Assembly (NCBI GenBank): GCA_958510825.1
Contig: OY294054.1
Coordinates: forward strand, 8,782,319-8,846,318
Origin: Brachypterus glaber
Taxonomy: Eukaryota; Arthropoda; Insecta; Coleoptera; Kateretidae
Direction of reading: 5' to 3'
DNA: 64,000 bases
The notes under the pieces were generated by a model. It was not told where the DNA came from. It was given only the letters and a program-made list of their open reading frames with translations, and searched no databases. Positions 1-8,913 of the stretch are shown here, piece by piece (within the stretch, counting starts at the first letter, position 1; each line of letters begins with the position of its first letter). The translations under genes were made by a program, and so were the position numbers.

Positions 1-570
1 GAGGAACTCTGAGGATCTTTTTGCAAAAGGAACTCTTTTGTATAAATTTCAGACGCGGTTAGAAAGAATTATTATTTATTACCCATGTTGTGGATTAATG
101 TTTTTATTAGATGAGCCGTTACAAACACCTTATCAAAACATCCTACCTTTGGGCTCCAATTTCCTTTTGAAGGGGAGCCAAGTTTGGTAGAAACCGTCAG
201 AAAAGCTTTTTTTCCTGAAGGTATTTTTTTGGGGAGCCAATTTTTGTTTTGAAAGGGCGCCAAGTTTGGTCGAAACCGTCAGGGACAAAGCTTTTTTTTT
301 TTGAGGGTGCCTTATTGGCAGTAGTGCTTGCACAGCGGTAATTTCTACGGCTTATTTGCCAAAAATTACCCCTTCCAGAGAGGAACTCTTAAGGAACACA
401 GGAGGAACTCCCAAGGAACTCTGGAGGAACTCCTAGGAACTCCGAGGAACTCCGAAGGAACTCTGAGGAACTATTTGCAAAAAGGAACTCTTTTGTACAA
501 ATTTCAGACGCGGTCAGCCTCTCGGTTAAAACCTAAATTGTTTTATATAAAGAATTGGAATTTTTAAATG
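1..570. repeat. Degenerate GGAACTC minisatellite with a flanking duplication
   Basis: Between about 381 and 500 the motif GGAACTC recurs every 8-16 bases with variable spacers. The segment at 1-60 (GAGGAACTCTGAGG, then a stretch ending TTTCAGACGCGGT) is repeated nearly word for word at about 450-515, so the ends of the block are copies of each other. Between them (about 150-310) a second degenerate repeat has two copies of GCCAAGTTTGGT followed by GAAACCGTCAG and AAAGC with a T run. Short open frames run through both strands but are repetitive and show no domain. I read this as a decayed tandem repeat, not a gene. Confidence 0.6.
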
Positions 571-655
571 CGTTTGACTGACTTTCTAAACAGGGTACTT
601 TTGTTTAAAGTATAAGAAACATACTTTTGTTAAAGGTATGGGAAACATATTTAGA
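528..655 (+). repeat. Direct repeat, copy 1 (second copy near 1387)
   Basis: The stretch containing CTAAATTGTTTTATA, AGAATTGGAATTTT and AAATGCGTTTGACTGACTT, then a GGGAAACATATT segment, recurs in the same order at 1387-1505 with small indels. It is a dispersed or tandemly duplicated non-coding repeat of unknown class, with no terminal inverted repeats visible. The 730 bases between the copies hold the MITE at 915-1048 and otherwise AT-rich sequence without recognisable features. Confidence 0.6.
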
Positions 656-914
656 TGGATACTTCCTTAAAAATACAGTTATTTCTACAAAAATCGAAGG
701 TTCTCTATAAGAACATCCATGTTAAAAAGAATCAATCCCTAATATTAATAATAATAATTTCTTAACCCTTACGCTCCGGGTTTGAATTTCGAAAACTTTT
801 TTTTGTGTGTATAAAATAAAATGCTATCAAAAGAACGAAACAAGTGAAATATTTTTTTTAATGTTCTTTTACAAAATATAAGTGGGATACATTTGTTCCA
901 ATATAACATAATAT

Positions 915-1048
915 GTGACTCTGTGAAACCCAGTTAGTGTGTCAAATTAAAACAAAAATAATGTCTGGTTTCTTACTTAAAAAAGTTTTTACAAAAAAAT
1001 AAGTAAGTAAATTTAACACACTAACTGGGTTTATTTGTACAGGGTCAC
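915..1048. mobile_element. Short inverted-repeat element (MITE-like)
   Basis: The left arm begins GTGACTCTGTGAAACCCAGT and continues into TAGTGTGTCAAATT. The right arm is its reverse complement (AATTTAACACACTAACTGGG ... GGGTCAC) with a small indel near the tip. Arms are about 34-39 bases and the whole element about 134 bp, with an AT-rich centre and no coding capacity. Length and architecture fit a MITE. The target duplication is not clear, so the superfamily is left open. Confidence 0.75.
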
Positions 1049-1386
1049 ATACATATAGTTTTTACATATAGTATAGTTTTTTAAAGCTGGACAAATATAT
1101 CCCATTAGTAAATTATAGCTAAATATTAATATAATTTGATAACAAGTTTGGACTATAAAATACTAAAAAGTCCCAGTTCTGTGCAAACCTTCTTTTTGGC
1201 TATAGAATTTTTTAAACATCTGCTAGGACATATATGTCCCTACAGTAGCAAAAGGGATTTTTGAACATCTGGAACGAAAGGGTTAAAGAGTGCAGTGGTT
1301 TCTGAAGATTTCCTTTTATGTCCAATTCAAAACTAAAACTTTGCAGATAAACTTTTGGCATTTTTAAAAGGTTTTCTTGACGAAGA

Positions 1387-1505
1387 GGTCAAAAGCTAAA
1401 TTGTTTTATACAAACGTCAAGAATTGGAATTTTCAAATGCGTTTGACTGACTTCCTAATCAGGGTTTAAAATACTTTTGCTACCAGTATGGGAAACATAT
1501 TCGTA
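1387..1505 (+). repeat. Direct repeat, copy 2 (first copy at 528-655)
   Basis: This is the second copy of the repeat described at 528-655. It has CTAAATTGTTTTATACAAACG, the shared AGAATTGGAATTTTCAAATG segment, then CAGGG and a GGGAAACATATTC end. A short family A head (ACAAGTCGTGAAGATGTG) follows at about 1559. Confidence 0.55.
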
Positions 1506-1671
1506 ATTGCATATGCTCAAACAGTCATAAAAAGATTATAGTATGATACAAACAAGTAAAACAAGTCGTGAAGATGTGCAATGCTTAGTATCTTTTAGTG
1601 TATACTATTCAGTTTTTTTCCAGAAGCTTCAAAAATGATTATCTTGAACAGTGCATGCAAATTTTTGCAAT

Positions 1672-1872
1672 ACACTGAGAATTTGTTACCGTAGTAAATA
1701 CTAAAGGTTTGTTGAACCTCAGACAACAGTCGTTATTAATAATAAGTTGTTACAGTAAAAAATAACAGACTGTTCTGTTGTTCAACGTGAGGTTTTACTG
1801 TAACAACTGTTGCCTGGGGTTCCAAATAGGCAAACACTTTCAGTATTTACTACTGTAACGAATTCTCAGTGT
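1672..1872. mobile_element. TA-flanked MITE, family M1 copy 1
   Basis: Termini are ACACTGAGAATTTGTTACCG at the left and CGAATTCTCAGTGTA at the right, an inverted match, and the flanking dinucleotide is TA on both sides. Inside lie further inverted blocks (AGTAAATACT near each end, TTGTTACAGTAAAA against TTTTACTGTAACAA), so most of the 200 bp folds as one hairpin. A second copy at 40941-41151 shares ends, internal palindrome and the TTGCCTGGGGTTCCAAA segment. A TA target and short TIRs fit a Tc1/mariner-type non-autonomous element. Class is inferred; the repeat itself is seen directly. Confidence 0.85.
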
Positions 1873-1879
1873 ATGTGTT

Positions 1880-2670
1880 TTAAATAAATCAATATTGGTT
1901 AAAATAATTAGAACAACTGTCAATAACATTTATTAGTGGTTATAGTTTATTGTGAGTTTTTTTTCCGAAACGGAAGGAAATAAAATTAACAAAAAAAGTG
2001 TAAATTTAAAAATAATAGAGAGCTTTCAAATGATAATTCTTCAACCCAAATTCCCACTTAAAGGAGGGTATCGCATTTTGGGCTAAATCGCCTGTAACGA
2101 TAAGACTTTACATGCTTATAAATACATAAAAAATAAATACTTAGCCAAAATTTCAGCCCTTTTTACATCCCGGAACATACTTTTATTAATTATTTTAATT
2201 AAGAATTTTGACATATTTCAATGTACGATTTGGCAACATTGCATGAAACTTCAAGTGTCAAATGTCATCTCGTCAAAATAAAAATAACTTTACACATTAA
2301 CTACTACAGTGGGGCCAAAGTGGGTCTGTGTTGTGTTCACTGCTCTTGACTATAATATTAAAATATTTGGTTGTGTTTTATTAGTTTTCACGGATTTAAT
2401 ATACTGTAATTCAATGTGTAATTAGGCTGGACTTATGTGACTAGTTTCTTAAGTTTCAGTACGATTATGGACTTATTTTTGAGGTATTTATACTATAATA
2501 ACATTGTAAGCAAACCATTAGCTTCAACGATAACCCAAAGCATCTAGTTCCATGGGACAGTGTTACCCAAGACAAGTAATTTAATCTGGCTTTCAACATG
2601 TTAAATTAGTTTATTTCCATGATATGATTTAAAACTAGATTATGAAAAAGTTACACAGACTTTTAACTTA
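1880..2670. other. AT-rich stretch without recognised features
   Basis: I see no open frame of useful length, no tandem repeat and no paired inverted repeats. It is ordinary AT-rich non-coding sequence. Confidence 0.5.
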
Positions 2671-2671
2671 T

Positions 2672-2721
2672 AATATTAATTAAATATATTTATTTAAAAA
2701 TAAATATATTTAATTAATATT
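2672..2721. repeat. 50-bp AT-only palindrome
   Basis: AATATTAATTAAATATATTT followed by ATTT is mirrored by AAATAAATATATTTAATTAA and TATT, with a two-base centre. The arms are about 24 bases and pair almost perfectly. It could extrude as a cruciform, or be the centre of an eroded inverted-repeat element. Confidence 0.7.
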
Positions 2722-2895
2722 GAATAGTGTTTTTATTATACATTCTAAAAGTCCAAACATATTTATGTTGGTTTTGTAAATAAACAAAAAATATTGCTTT
2801 TTTTCAGTATGATAGTCACATTTAGCGCAAGAATAATGCGATGTTGTCGGGTTTACGATATCAAATAATTCCTTAGTTTTTATTTTTTTTTTCAT
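2710..2895 (-). pseudogene. Possible relic of a C2H2 zinc-finger exon
   Basis: The 61-residue minus-strand frame holds HYSCAKCDYHTEKK near residues 20-33. This matches the first half of an arthropod-type C2H2 finger (aromatic-x-C-x2-C-x-Y-x-T-x-K-K). The positions where the two zinc-binding histidines should stand are isoleucine and asparagine, so this copy could not form a normal finger. No second finger lies nearby and no splice signals were established. It could be a decayed exon of a zinc-finger gene, or chance similarity. It overlaps the AT palindrome at its distal end. Confidence 0.15.
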
Positions 2896-3249
2896 TTTGT
2901 TCTTTATTAAAAAATAACACAGTTTTTTATCATTTCTTTTTATCAGTTTTCAATTTTTTAAACAAAAACATATTTTTCTTATCTAGCCCAAAACTCCTAT
3001 TTAAAACGATGCCCTTCTTTATTTAAGGAAAGGGATGGCTTATATTATTTTGAGCTTTATGATCACCTTTTATTTTCGCAAATATTTTCTAAATAAATAA
3101 ATAATTGGTTATTCAGCTAAATAACTATTTACATATTTGCAATAAATTTAAATATTCATATACATTTAAAGTTGTAATAATATTATGTTTTCATAGAGTT
3201 TGGTTTTAAAATTACAATGTTCACTACAATATTTAACATTATAATGACA

Positions 3250-3835
3250 AAAAATTCTTGGATATAAATTTGTTTCATGAAAAAATAAGCAACTTTTTTT
3301 TTAAATGTCTGTCTGTCCGTCCGTCTGATGTCAAGTTTTTGTTAACTCAAGAACAAATAATCCGATCGACTTAAAGTTTTCAGGAAACATCAAGTGCTAT
3401 GAGGGGAAGATCCCTATTGTTTTTGAAAGCAATCTCCCCAAATACAAAAAAGTTATGGGGGTTGACTTAAAAAAAATCGGAAAAGGCTGAAATAAAATTC
3501 CTATTAACGTAATTTTTTCAGGAAAAATTAATTTTATTATAAGGATTAATTCTACAAAAAAAAATAAATAAAAAAAAATTGAAAAAAAAGTTTTTTTTAT
3601 TTATTTTTTTTTTATTTTTCGTCTTTTGCAAAAAGAAATTTTTATAAAAAAAAAATTGAAAATTTTTATTAAAATGGGAAATGAAATTTTTTAAATGTAA
3701 TTTTTGTTGCTATTTTTTTTTTTTTTTGAAAATTATTATTATTTAAGTATTTCGGAAATGCAATATACCATTTACTGTGAATAATAATATATAATGGAAT
3801 GCATAGCATTACATATCTTCAAGGCTTGTTTTTAG
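3250..3835 (-). mobile_element. Family A dispersed repeat, near-full copy
   Basis: Read on the minus strand this begins AACAAGCCTTGAAGATATG with AATGCTATGCATTCC. It passes a block reading ATTTACTGTAAATGG-like and GCAATATACC-like, then long A and T runs. It then has the block ACTTTTTTGTATTTGGGG, CAATAGGGATCTTC, AACTTTAAGTCGATCGG, a GACGGACGGACAGACAG tract, and ends near ATCCAAGAATTTTTTGTC. The same order of blocks occurs at 11038-11640 and 59744-60246, with partial copies elsewhere. It has no TIRs and no coding capacity. The class is unknown; Helitron-like or SINE-like explanations were considered but no diagnostic end was seen. Confidence 0.7.
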
Positions 3836-4386
3836 TATTACGTGAATAAACTTCGTTAATAAACTGATTTTTATCTTTTAAAGATCCAGGTGCCAAATGG
3901 TTTATTTTTATTTCTATATAAAATTTATAGTTTTAAAATTAATTATTTTCGTTTTTCGAAAAAAGAAATATTTTTGATTTTTTTTTTAATTTGTTGAATT
4001 TTTTTTTTATTTTTAATTTTTCATTTCATGAAAAATAAAATTCTTTTCTTCGTCACAAAAACTTTTTTTAAAAAGAATTTTTTTTGAAAAAAAAATGTAA
4101 TTTTTTTTATTTTCTTTTTTACTTATTTGTGAAAACGCAATACCACTGTGAATATTGTATAATGGAATGCGTAGGATGTTTGCCATGCTCATTTTTTATT
4201 CAGTGGCAAAATATTGCTAAATGTCCAACAGAAATTAAGCAATGTAAATAAGCAATGTCATGGCTTTGTAATTCTAGGAAAATCAAGTGACAGTTATTAA
4301 TTGTTTATAAAGTTAACTCCTACTAGGAGAGAAAAGTGATTATTGCTCTAGGTGCAGAGATTTAATTTATCTGATTAAATATATGA

Positions 4387-4555
4387 TAAACAAGCCGTGA
4401 AGATATGTAATATGTAATATGCATTCCTTTATATATATATTATTCACAGTAAATGGTATATTGCATTTCCCAAATACTTAAATAATAATAATTAAAAAAA
4501 TAGCAATAAAAATTAAGATTTTTTTTGAAAAAAGAAAAATTACACAAAAAAAATA
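4387..4555 (+). mobile_element. Family A fragment (head end)
   Basis: Starts AACAAGCCGTGAAGATATGT and continues through GCATTCC and TTATTCACAGTAAATGGTAT to GCATTTCCCAAATAC. This is the inverse of the head at 3755-3835, so the two copies face each other about 550 bp apart. Only the head and the A/T-run segment are present. It is cut at the start of the inverted-repeat element at 4564. Confidence 0.65.
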
Positions 4556-4563
4556 AATGTGCG

Positions 4564-5038
4564 GAGCCAAAAAAGCTACCTGTATAGCAATAGCATTGTA
4601 CTATAATACTATAGCTGGATCAATAGCTATTGATCCAGCATTGATTAGAATTTTCTGCTTCCAGTTTTTTTTTATTCAAGTTTCTCTCAAATTTTTCAAG
4701 TAGGCCACCAAAAATCGAATCGTTTTTTTTATGGCTCTTATGTTTAAAAAGATTTTCCCAAGTTTTGGTTGAAAAAAATTTTTTTTGCAAAAGTTATTAA
4801 CAATGAAAGTTAAATATGACGGATTTTCACGATTCTTACCTTAAAATTTTTGTTTAAATAGGTACCTACACTCAAGAAATCTTTCTTCAGAATATAAAAA
4901 AAATAAACTTATTTAAAAAAATATTTATTTTTTTTTTTTTTGATCATGTAACATTAAACTGGTAAGCAGAAAATTCCAATCAATGCAGATTTCGACTGGA
5001 TCAATACTACAATGCTATATAGGTCTCTTTTTTGGCTC
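4564..5038. mobile_element. 475-bp inverted-repeat element with GAGCCAAAAAAG termini
   Basis: The left end reads GAGCCAAAAAAGCTACCTGT, then ATAGCAATAGCATTGTA. The right end is its reverse complement (TACAATGCTATATAGGTCTC then TTTTTTGGCTC) with small indels. Further in, TGATTAGAATTTTCTGCTT pairs with AAGCAGAAAATTCCAATCA. Within the left half is a perfect 26-bp palindrome at 4614-4639 built on GCTGGATCAATAG. No open frame of note. Non-autonomous DNA element; superfamily not determined because no target duplication is evident. Confidence 0.8.
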
Positions 5039-5129
5039 AGCAGGTTTATTTTTTTTGTGTGCCTGTAATTATTAAAAAAATACACTGCCCAGTAAAAGAA
5101 CTTTCCCATTTTTCACCTTCGAGTATGAA

Positions 5130-5400
5130 ATGGATTTTTTATCATCAGATTCCCTTTCAGCAACCTCAAAATCACAATATTGCAATTTTCACGATAACTA
5201 CCCCCCGTCCCTCAGGGGTTGGAGTTATAATTTTTTTATTATCAGATTCACTTTCAGCAACCTCAAAAACCACAATATACCAATTTTCACGAAAACTATC
5301 CCCGACCCTCAGGGGGTCGAATCTGAAAAAAAAAATATTATTAGATTCAGATTCGTCCACCCCAAAAACACCTATATGCCAATTTTGACGAAAATATTGA
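5130..5400. repeat. Tandem repeat of about 100 bp, 2.7 copies
   Basis: Three successive copies carry ATCAGATTC (or ATTAGATTC), then TTTCAGCAACCTCAAAA or a variant, ACAATAT, CCAATTTTCACGA and a CCCTCAGGGG block. Copies begin near 5147, 5239 and 5340, with the last divergent and truncated. The small open frames on both strands here are by-products of the repeat. The CCTCAGGGG blocks are locally GC-rich against AT-rich surroundings. Confidence 0.65.
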
Positions 5401-5489
5401 AAATATTTAAAAATATTTACCCCCGCGGGGTAGCAAAATTAAAATCCCCTATATATTAATTTTCAAATTTTTGTAAAAAAAAATGTATT

Positions 5490-5760
5490 TTTCCCTTGCT
5501 GCACACCAATGCTCACCAATCCCAAGCGAGAACTTAAAGTGTTCTTAAGTTATCGTGCTTGCAAAATTTCCCGGACAAAACGATAGACCGACCGATCGAC
5601 CGATAGACCGAGCCTCCGATCGACCGACCGACATTATATTTTTTTGCTCGAAATTGATTTATATCGAGATTAAACGTCATAAAACGCAAAAATAGGCCAA
5701 AAAAAAATTTTTTTTTCACTAATACAAGGCTTTCCCGAAATTCTGAAAATTTTCAAGATG
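5490..5760. repeat. GACC/GATC-rich tract in a dispersed repeat (family B)
   Basis: At 5578-5632 the sequence is made of GACCGACCGATC-type short repeats. It is preceded by GTTCTTAAGTTATCGTGCTTG and followed by CACTAATACAAGGCTTTCC. A similar arrangement (a GACCGACAGACAGAC tract, then TACTAAGGCAAGACTTTCCT) occurs at about 44240-44380, so this is a dispersed repeat with an internal microsatellite. It resembles the tail of family A only in general style. From 5760 to 6170 the sequence is A/T runs with nothing recognised. Confidence 0.5.
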
Positions 5761-6177
5761 GGAAAGCAATTAAAAAAAAAAGATATCAAAAAACGAAAAA
5801 TTAAAAAAATATATTTTTTCAAAAAAAAAAAAAAATAAAAAAAATCAAAATTTTTAATTTTTTTTTTATAGAATTTATCTTTTTAATAAAAGTAATTTTT
5901 CCTGAAAAAAAGTAATTATCTCTCCTATAGAGTTGTGAAGAGTATAATAATATGAAGCCTAGAGTAGTTGTCGCAAAGTAACATCAAGTTGATATTAAAC
6001 CCAGTGGGTGTCTTACAGTTTATAGTTTTATGATAAGTGCTAGTTTTAACCTTCAACAAAACTTCTCAAAGATCTGCTGTCCTGCAGTCATAAGCTTAAA
6101 ATCCCAAAGTTAGGAAATATGAATTGGAATTAGAATAGGGATTTTGGCACTGTTAAGAATGGTTTTTCCTGTAAATG

Positions 6178-6432
6178 GGAGGCATAGCGTAGTGGCTAGC
6201 GCGTATGTATAGCAAGTCTACTATCGTGAGTTCGATTCTCACTGGCGCCGATTTGCTTTTTTCAGTTAATTAATAATTGAAATATGGCGAAGGCGATAAG
6301 TGAAACGGACACTCCCTAGAAACTGGTTCGAAAGTCAGTATAAGCCGGTGGTTCCCTCTACTACTAGCCCACACAAGTCCTGGACTTAGGGGATGCTTAA
6401 TTAAGTAGAATAGTACGAGGTTAAACAAACAT
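6178..6432 (+). mobile_element. tRNA-derived SINE, full length
   Basis: The head at 6178-6249 folds as a 72-nt tRNA-like cloverleaf. The acceptor strands GGAGGCA and TGGCGCC pair at five of seven positions. The box A is TAGCGTAGTGGC, the D stem is GCGT/GCGC, the anticodon loop ATAGCAA reads AGC (alanine-like), and the T arm GTGAG-TTCGATT-CTCAC is perfect and contains box B. A unique body of about 180 bp follows, ending GTACGAGG then TTAAACAAAC. A 5'-truncated minus-strand copy at 31675-31813 shares this body and has an (AAAC)n tail, which identifies the family as a retroposed SINE. Transcription by RNA polymerase III from the A and B boxes is expected of the class. The acceptor mismatches argue against a functional tRNA gene. 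Confidence 0.88.
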
Positions 6433-6629
6433 GTAATGTAATGTCTCCTGCAATAACAAAATCAATTTTAATCCTATACGCAGAAAAATAATGTCCCTGA
6501 AATAAGTAGCAGTCAAACCAAACCAAATAATTTAACATTACTATTTAGCAACAAATAGAAAACTGTTTAGCAATTAAAAGATTTTAGCAGTTAGTTAACA
6601 CATGCAATTTTTTAATATTTATTTTTATA

Positions 6630-6760
6630 CAGTGCTGTCCAAAAGTCACCCCTTTCCTCCTAACTTTTAAACAAGTTAAAATACTTATTGCCTATATTTG
6701 ATATTTTCAACTCTTTAAATGGTTTGGACTTAAATTCCTATATATTTAGAAATATAAACC
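6630..6760 (+). mobile_element. Tc1-like TIR element, left end only (family T)
   Basis: Begins TA then CAGTGCTGTCCAAAAGTCAC, followed by CTAACTTTTAAACAAGTTAA and a TATTTGATATTTT segment. The same left end starts copies at 29579, 32580 and 53527, and the inverse ends at 54175 and 63748. TA plus CAGTG termini fit Tc1/mariner-type non-autonomous elements. No matching right end is seen before the ATT tract at 6819, so this copy is truncated or decayed. Confidence 0.6.
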
Positions 6761-6818
6761 GAAAAGTAGCAAGTTTCAAGCACTGCTAAACTATTTTTTT
6801 GGTTGTTATTATTATTAC

Positions 6819-6819
6819 C

Positions 6820-6872
<53 letters not shown>
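6819..6872. repeat. (ATT)n microsatellite
   Basis: An ATT/TTA trinucleotide tract of about 50 bp, nearly perfect after an initial interruption. It could be the tail of a degraded retrotransposon, but no 3' end was recognised upstream. Confidence 0.85.
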
Positions 6873-6873
<1 letters not shown>

Positions 6874-7387
6874 CCTACTCTGCTGAAAATTTATAAAATA
6901 GGTAAAATGGGTGCATAAAGGCAGATAAGCTTTTTTTTTAACAATTAATTATTAAACTCATATGCACTATTTTACCTGTTTTGCATTTTTAGTATGCTAT
7001 GCGATAAAAAATCAGCCAAAAGAGTCTTCTAAATTAGAAAAATTCTATAAGATGATTTGCCCAAGTGGAGTTAGGTTTTTGAAGCTTTTGGCGGTAATGT
7101 TCGCATTTCAAAAGCAGGAAGTGTCATCAAGTCAATTAATTAACCGTGTCCACTGTAACAGACCGTATGTAATGCATTATACATTTACGTATTACGGTCG
7201 ACTTTCACAAAGAAGCGAATTAAAATTATTTCTTTTATTAATTATTAATTAAAATGAAATCTAGTCAGTTTAAAATTTACTGTTAACCTGACAAATCTAC
7301 ATTGAAAATATAAAATAAATAATGCATATTCTTAAAAATGCCTATTTTTCCATGTTATGGATTTTTATATCTACAAATATCGATTAA
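6873..7387. other. Non-repetitive stretch with an unrecognised 96-residue open frame
   Basis: A plus-strand frame at 6962-7252 encodes 96 residues with a hydrophobic start and two cysteine-containing segments. I do not recognise it and there is no matching repeat elsewhere in the window. Codon use follows the local base composition and there is no supporting splice or polyadenylation context. It could be a chance open frame. Nothing else is visible in this stretch. Confidence 0.2.
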
Positions 7388-7500
7388 ACAGGACTAGGGA
7401 TTGCAATCCGGAAAGCCGGATCTGGTAATCCGGCGGATCGGTATCATTAAACGTCTGCCGGATCCGGGATGAGTCTGCCAGATGCGATCACCGAATCCGT
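7388..7500. mobile_element. Remnant with GGGATTGCAATCCGG terminus
   Basis: Starts TAGGGATTGCAATCCGGAAA and carries repeated CCGGA/TCCGG words (AATCCGGCGGATCGG, GCCGGATCCGGGATGAG). It is GC-rich against AT-rich flanks. A related sequence, inverted at its end (GCGGGATTGCAATCCG), is at 30770-30890. The TAGGGATTGCAATCC end resembles hAT-type non-autonomous elements, but no clear second end or 8-bp duplication is visible. Confidence 0.4.
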
Positions 7501-7648
7501 TAAATTAAAATATTAAATATTAAAAATAATAATAAGTTTTCTAGTTTCTCTCTAAAACACATTTTTGCAAAACATTGCAAAAAGGGGTATATATTAACAA
7601 TTTCATGGGTCAAATATTAACAAATATTTGCATGCAAGTTATACAAGT

Positions 7649-7792
7649 GGTTGATTCAGGCATAATTATCACTAACTAAACTAAGCAATTCTGTCATTTT
7701 TGTTGGCCAGATGAAAAGCCATCTTTCTTTTTGGCCAATCAAAAGGACATAACGGCTTAGTTTAGTTAGTGATAATTATGCCTGAATCAGCC
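7649..7792. mobile_element. 144-bp MITE with 38-bp terminal inverted repeats
   Basis: GGTTGATTCAGGCATAATTA with TCACTAACTAAACTAAGC is mirrored by GCTTAGTTTAGTTAGTGATA and ATTATGCCTGAATCAGCC, almost perfect over 38 bases. The 65-base centre (TTGGCCAGATG ... TTTGGCCAATC) is itself partly palindromic. The high arm identity suggests a fairly recent insertion compared with most elements here. The target duplication is not obvious. Confidence 0.88.
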
Positions 7793-8300
7793 TAAAGCAG
7801 AGTATTTTATGAATTTTAATAAATTTTTGTTTGTTTTAATCGAAATTTATTTATTTTTATATATAAGGTATTTAATTTTTTTTAAAGAATACTATTCAGT
7901 TTTTTATGTGTTTTTAAAATGTTAATCGTTTTTTTATTTTTTTCTTAAAGTAAATTTTTAAACTTTTTCTGTTCTCTTTGATAAACTTTATTATATTATT
8001 TAGAGTTTTGTTTTAAATTAATTGTTTTTAAATAAAAAATATTAAATAACTCTTTATTTTTCCATATAAAAAGAAATTAAAAAAAAATATTAATATTTTA
8101 ATACCCTTATTAAATTTTAATAAATCGGGTTTATCGACCATTTGAATAGATATATTATAGCAGAGGACAGTTAGTTAGTTCTCTATTTCTTTATAAAAAA
8201 AAGAATTTTGAGGGTCAAGATTTTTTTTTATTGTCATATTCATTTACAGCGTCACTAAAAAGCATCAAGTTCACTATTGCGGTATACTTCAAAACAATAA
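7793..8300. other. AT-rich stretch without recognised features
   Basis: Mostly A/T runs. The segment ATTTTGAGGGTCAAGATTTT near 8205 recurs at about 11775 (ATTTTGAGGGTCAAGAATTA), so a short dispersed repeat is present. No gene is visible. Confidence 0.45.
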
Positions 8301-8303
8301 GGA

Positions 8304-8352
8304 AGTCCCCTCGCCCGTCGCCCATCGCGCGTGGCCTGTCGCCCGTGGCCCG
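8304..8352. repeat. GC-rich short tandem repeat (CGCCCGT-like units)
   Basis: About 48 bp composed of variants of a 7-8 base unit (CGCCCGTCGCCCATCGCGCG, then TGGCCTGTCGCCCGTGGCCC). It is strikingly GC-rich in this window and lies just outside the left arm of the foldback at 8390. It is followed by ACTAGTAGTAGTAGG, a short ACT/AGT palindromic run. Confidence 0.7.
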
Positions 8353-8389
8353 TCTCAAGTCACCTACTAGTAGTAGTAGGCTACTACTT

Positions 8390-8862
8390 GTAGGTATTGA
8401 GTCGAATGAGCCAACCCCCTCCACTTTTCATTAAGGCCACGCCCCCTACTTTAATAGCCCCCTTTTTAATAACAGAGCTGTTTTAACAGGGCTGTTAATG
8501 TAATTAACAGAGCTGTTTTAACAGGGCTGTTAATTACATTAACAGAGCTGTTTTAACAGAGCTGTTTCTAATTCAGTTTATATCAGATCAGTTTAGATTG
8601 GATCAGATCTGATATAAACTGAATTAGAAACAGCCCTATTAAAACAGCTCTGTTAAAGTTTATATTAGATCAGTTTAGATTGGATCAGATCTGATATAAA
8701 CTAAATTGGAAACAGCCCTGTTAAAACAGCTCTGTTAATTACATTAACAGCCCTGTTAAAACAGCTCTGTTATGGGGGCTATTAAAAAAGGGGCTATTAA
8801 AGTAGGGGGCTTGGCCTGAATGAAGTGGAGGGGGTTGGCTCATCCGACGAAATACCTACTAG
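8390..8862. mobile_element. Foldback element with nested AACAGNGCTGTT palindromes
   Basis: The outer left arm (TAGGTATTGAGTCGAATGAG, CCAACCCCCTCCACTTTTCA, then CCCCCTACTTTAATAGCCCC) is mirrored at 8770-8862 (GGGGCTATTAAAGTAGGGGG ... AATACCTA). Inside, both arms are built of repeated small palindromes AACAGAGCTGTT and AACAGGGCTGTT linked by TTAATTACATTAA. The centre near 8600 is TATCAGATCAGTTTAGATTG / GATCAGATCTGATATAAACT. The right arm holds an extra copy of this central hairpin at about 8658-8712. The structure is a foldback with modular arms; no coding capacity. Confidence 0.85.
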
Positions 8863-8905
8863 GGCTGGGCGTTGATTCTGTCAGTCGATCAGTCAGGACA
8901 AAGCC
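8863..8905 (+). repeat. Flanking repeat R, left copy
   Basis: GGCTGGGCGTTGATTCTGTC followed by AGT and CAGTCAG. The same 23 bases occur at 10881-10903, so the repeat brackets the (TACA)n tract on both sides in the same orientation. Confidence 0.8.
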
Positions 8906-8913
8906 GCTTATAC

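Noticed and set aside
6178..6249. Functional tRNA-Ala gene
   Set aside because: Two acceptor mismatches, a weak anticodon stem and a downstream SINE body shared with a truncated copy elsewhere show it is a SINE head.
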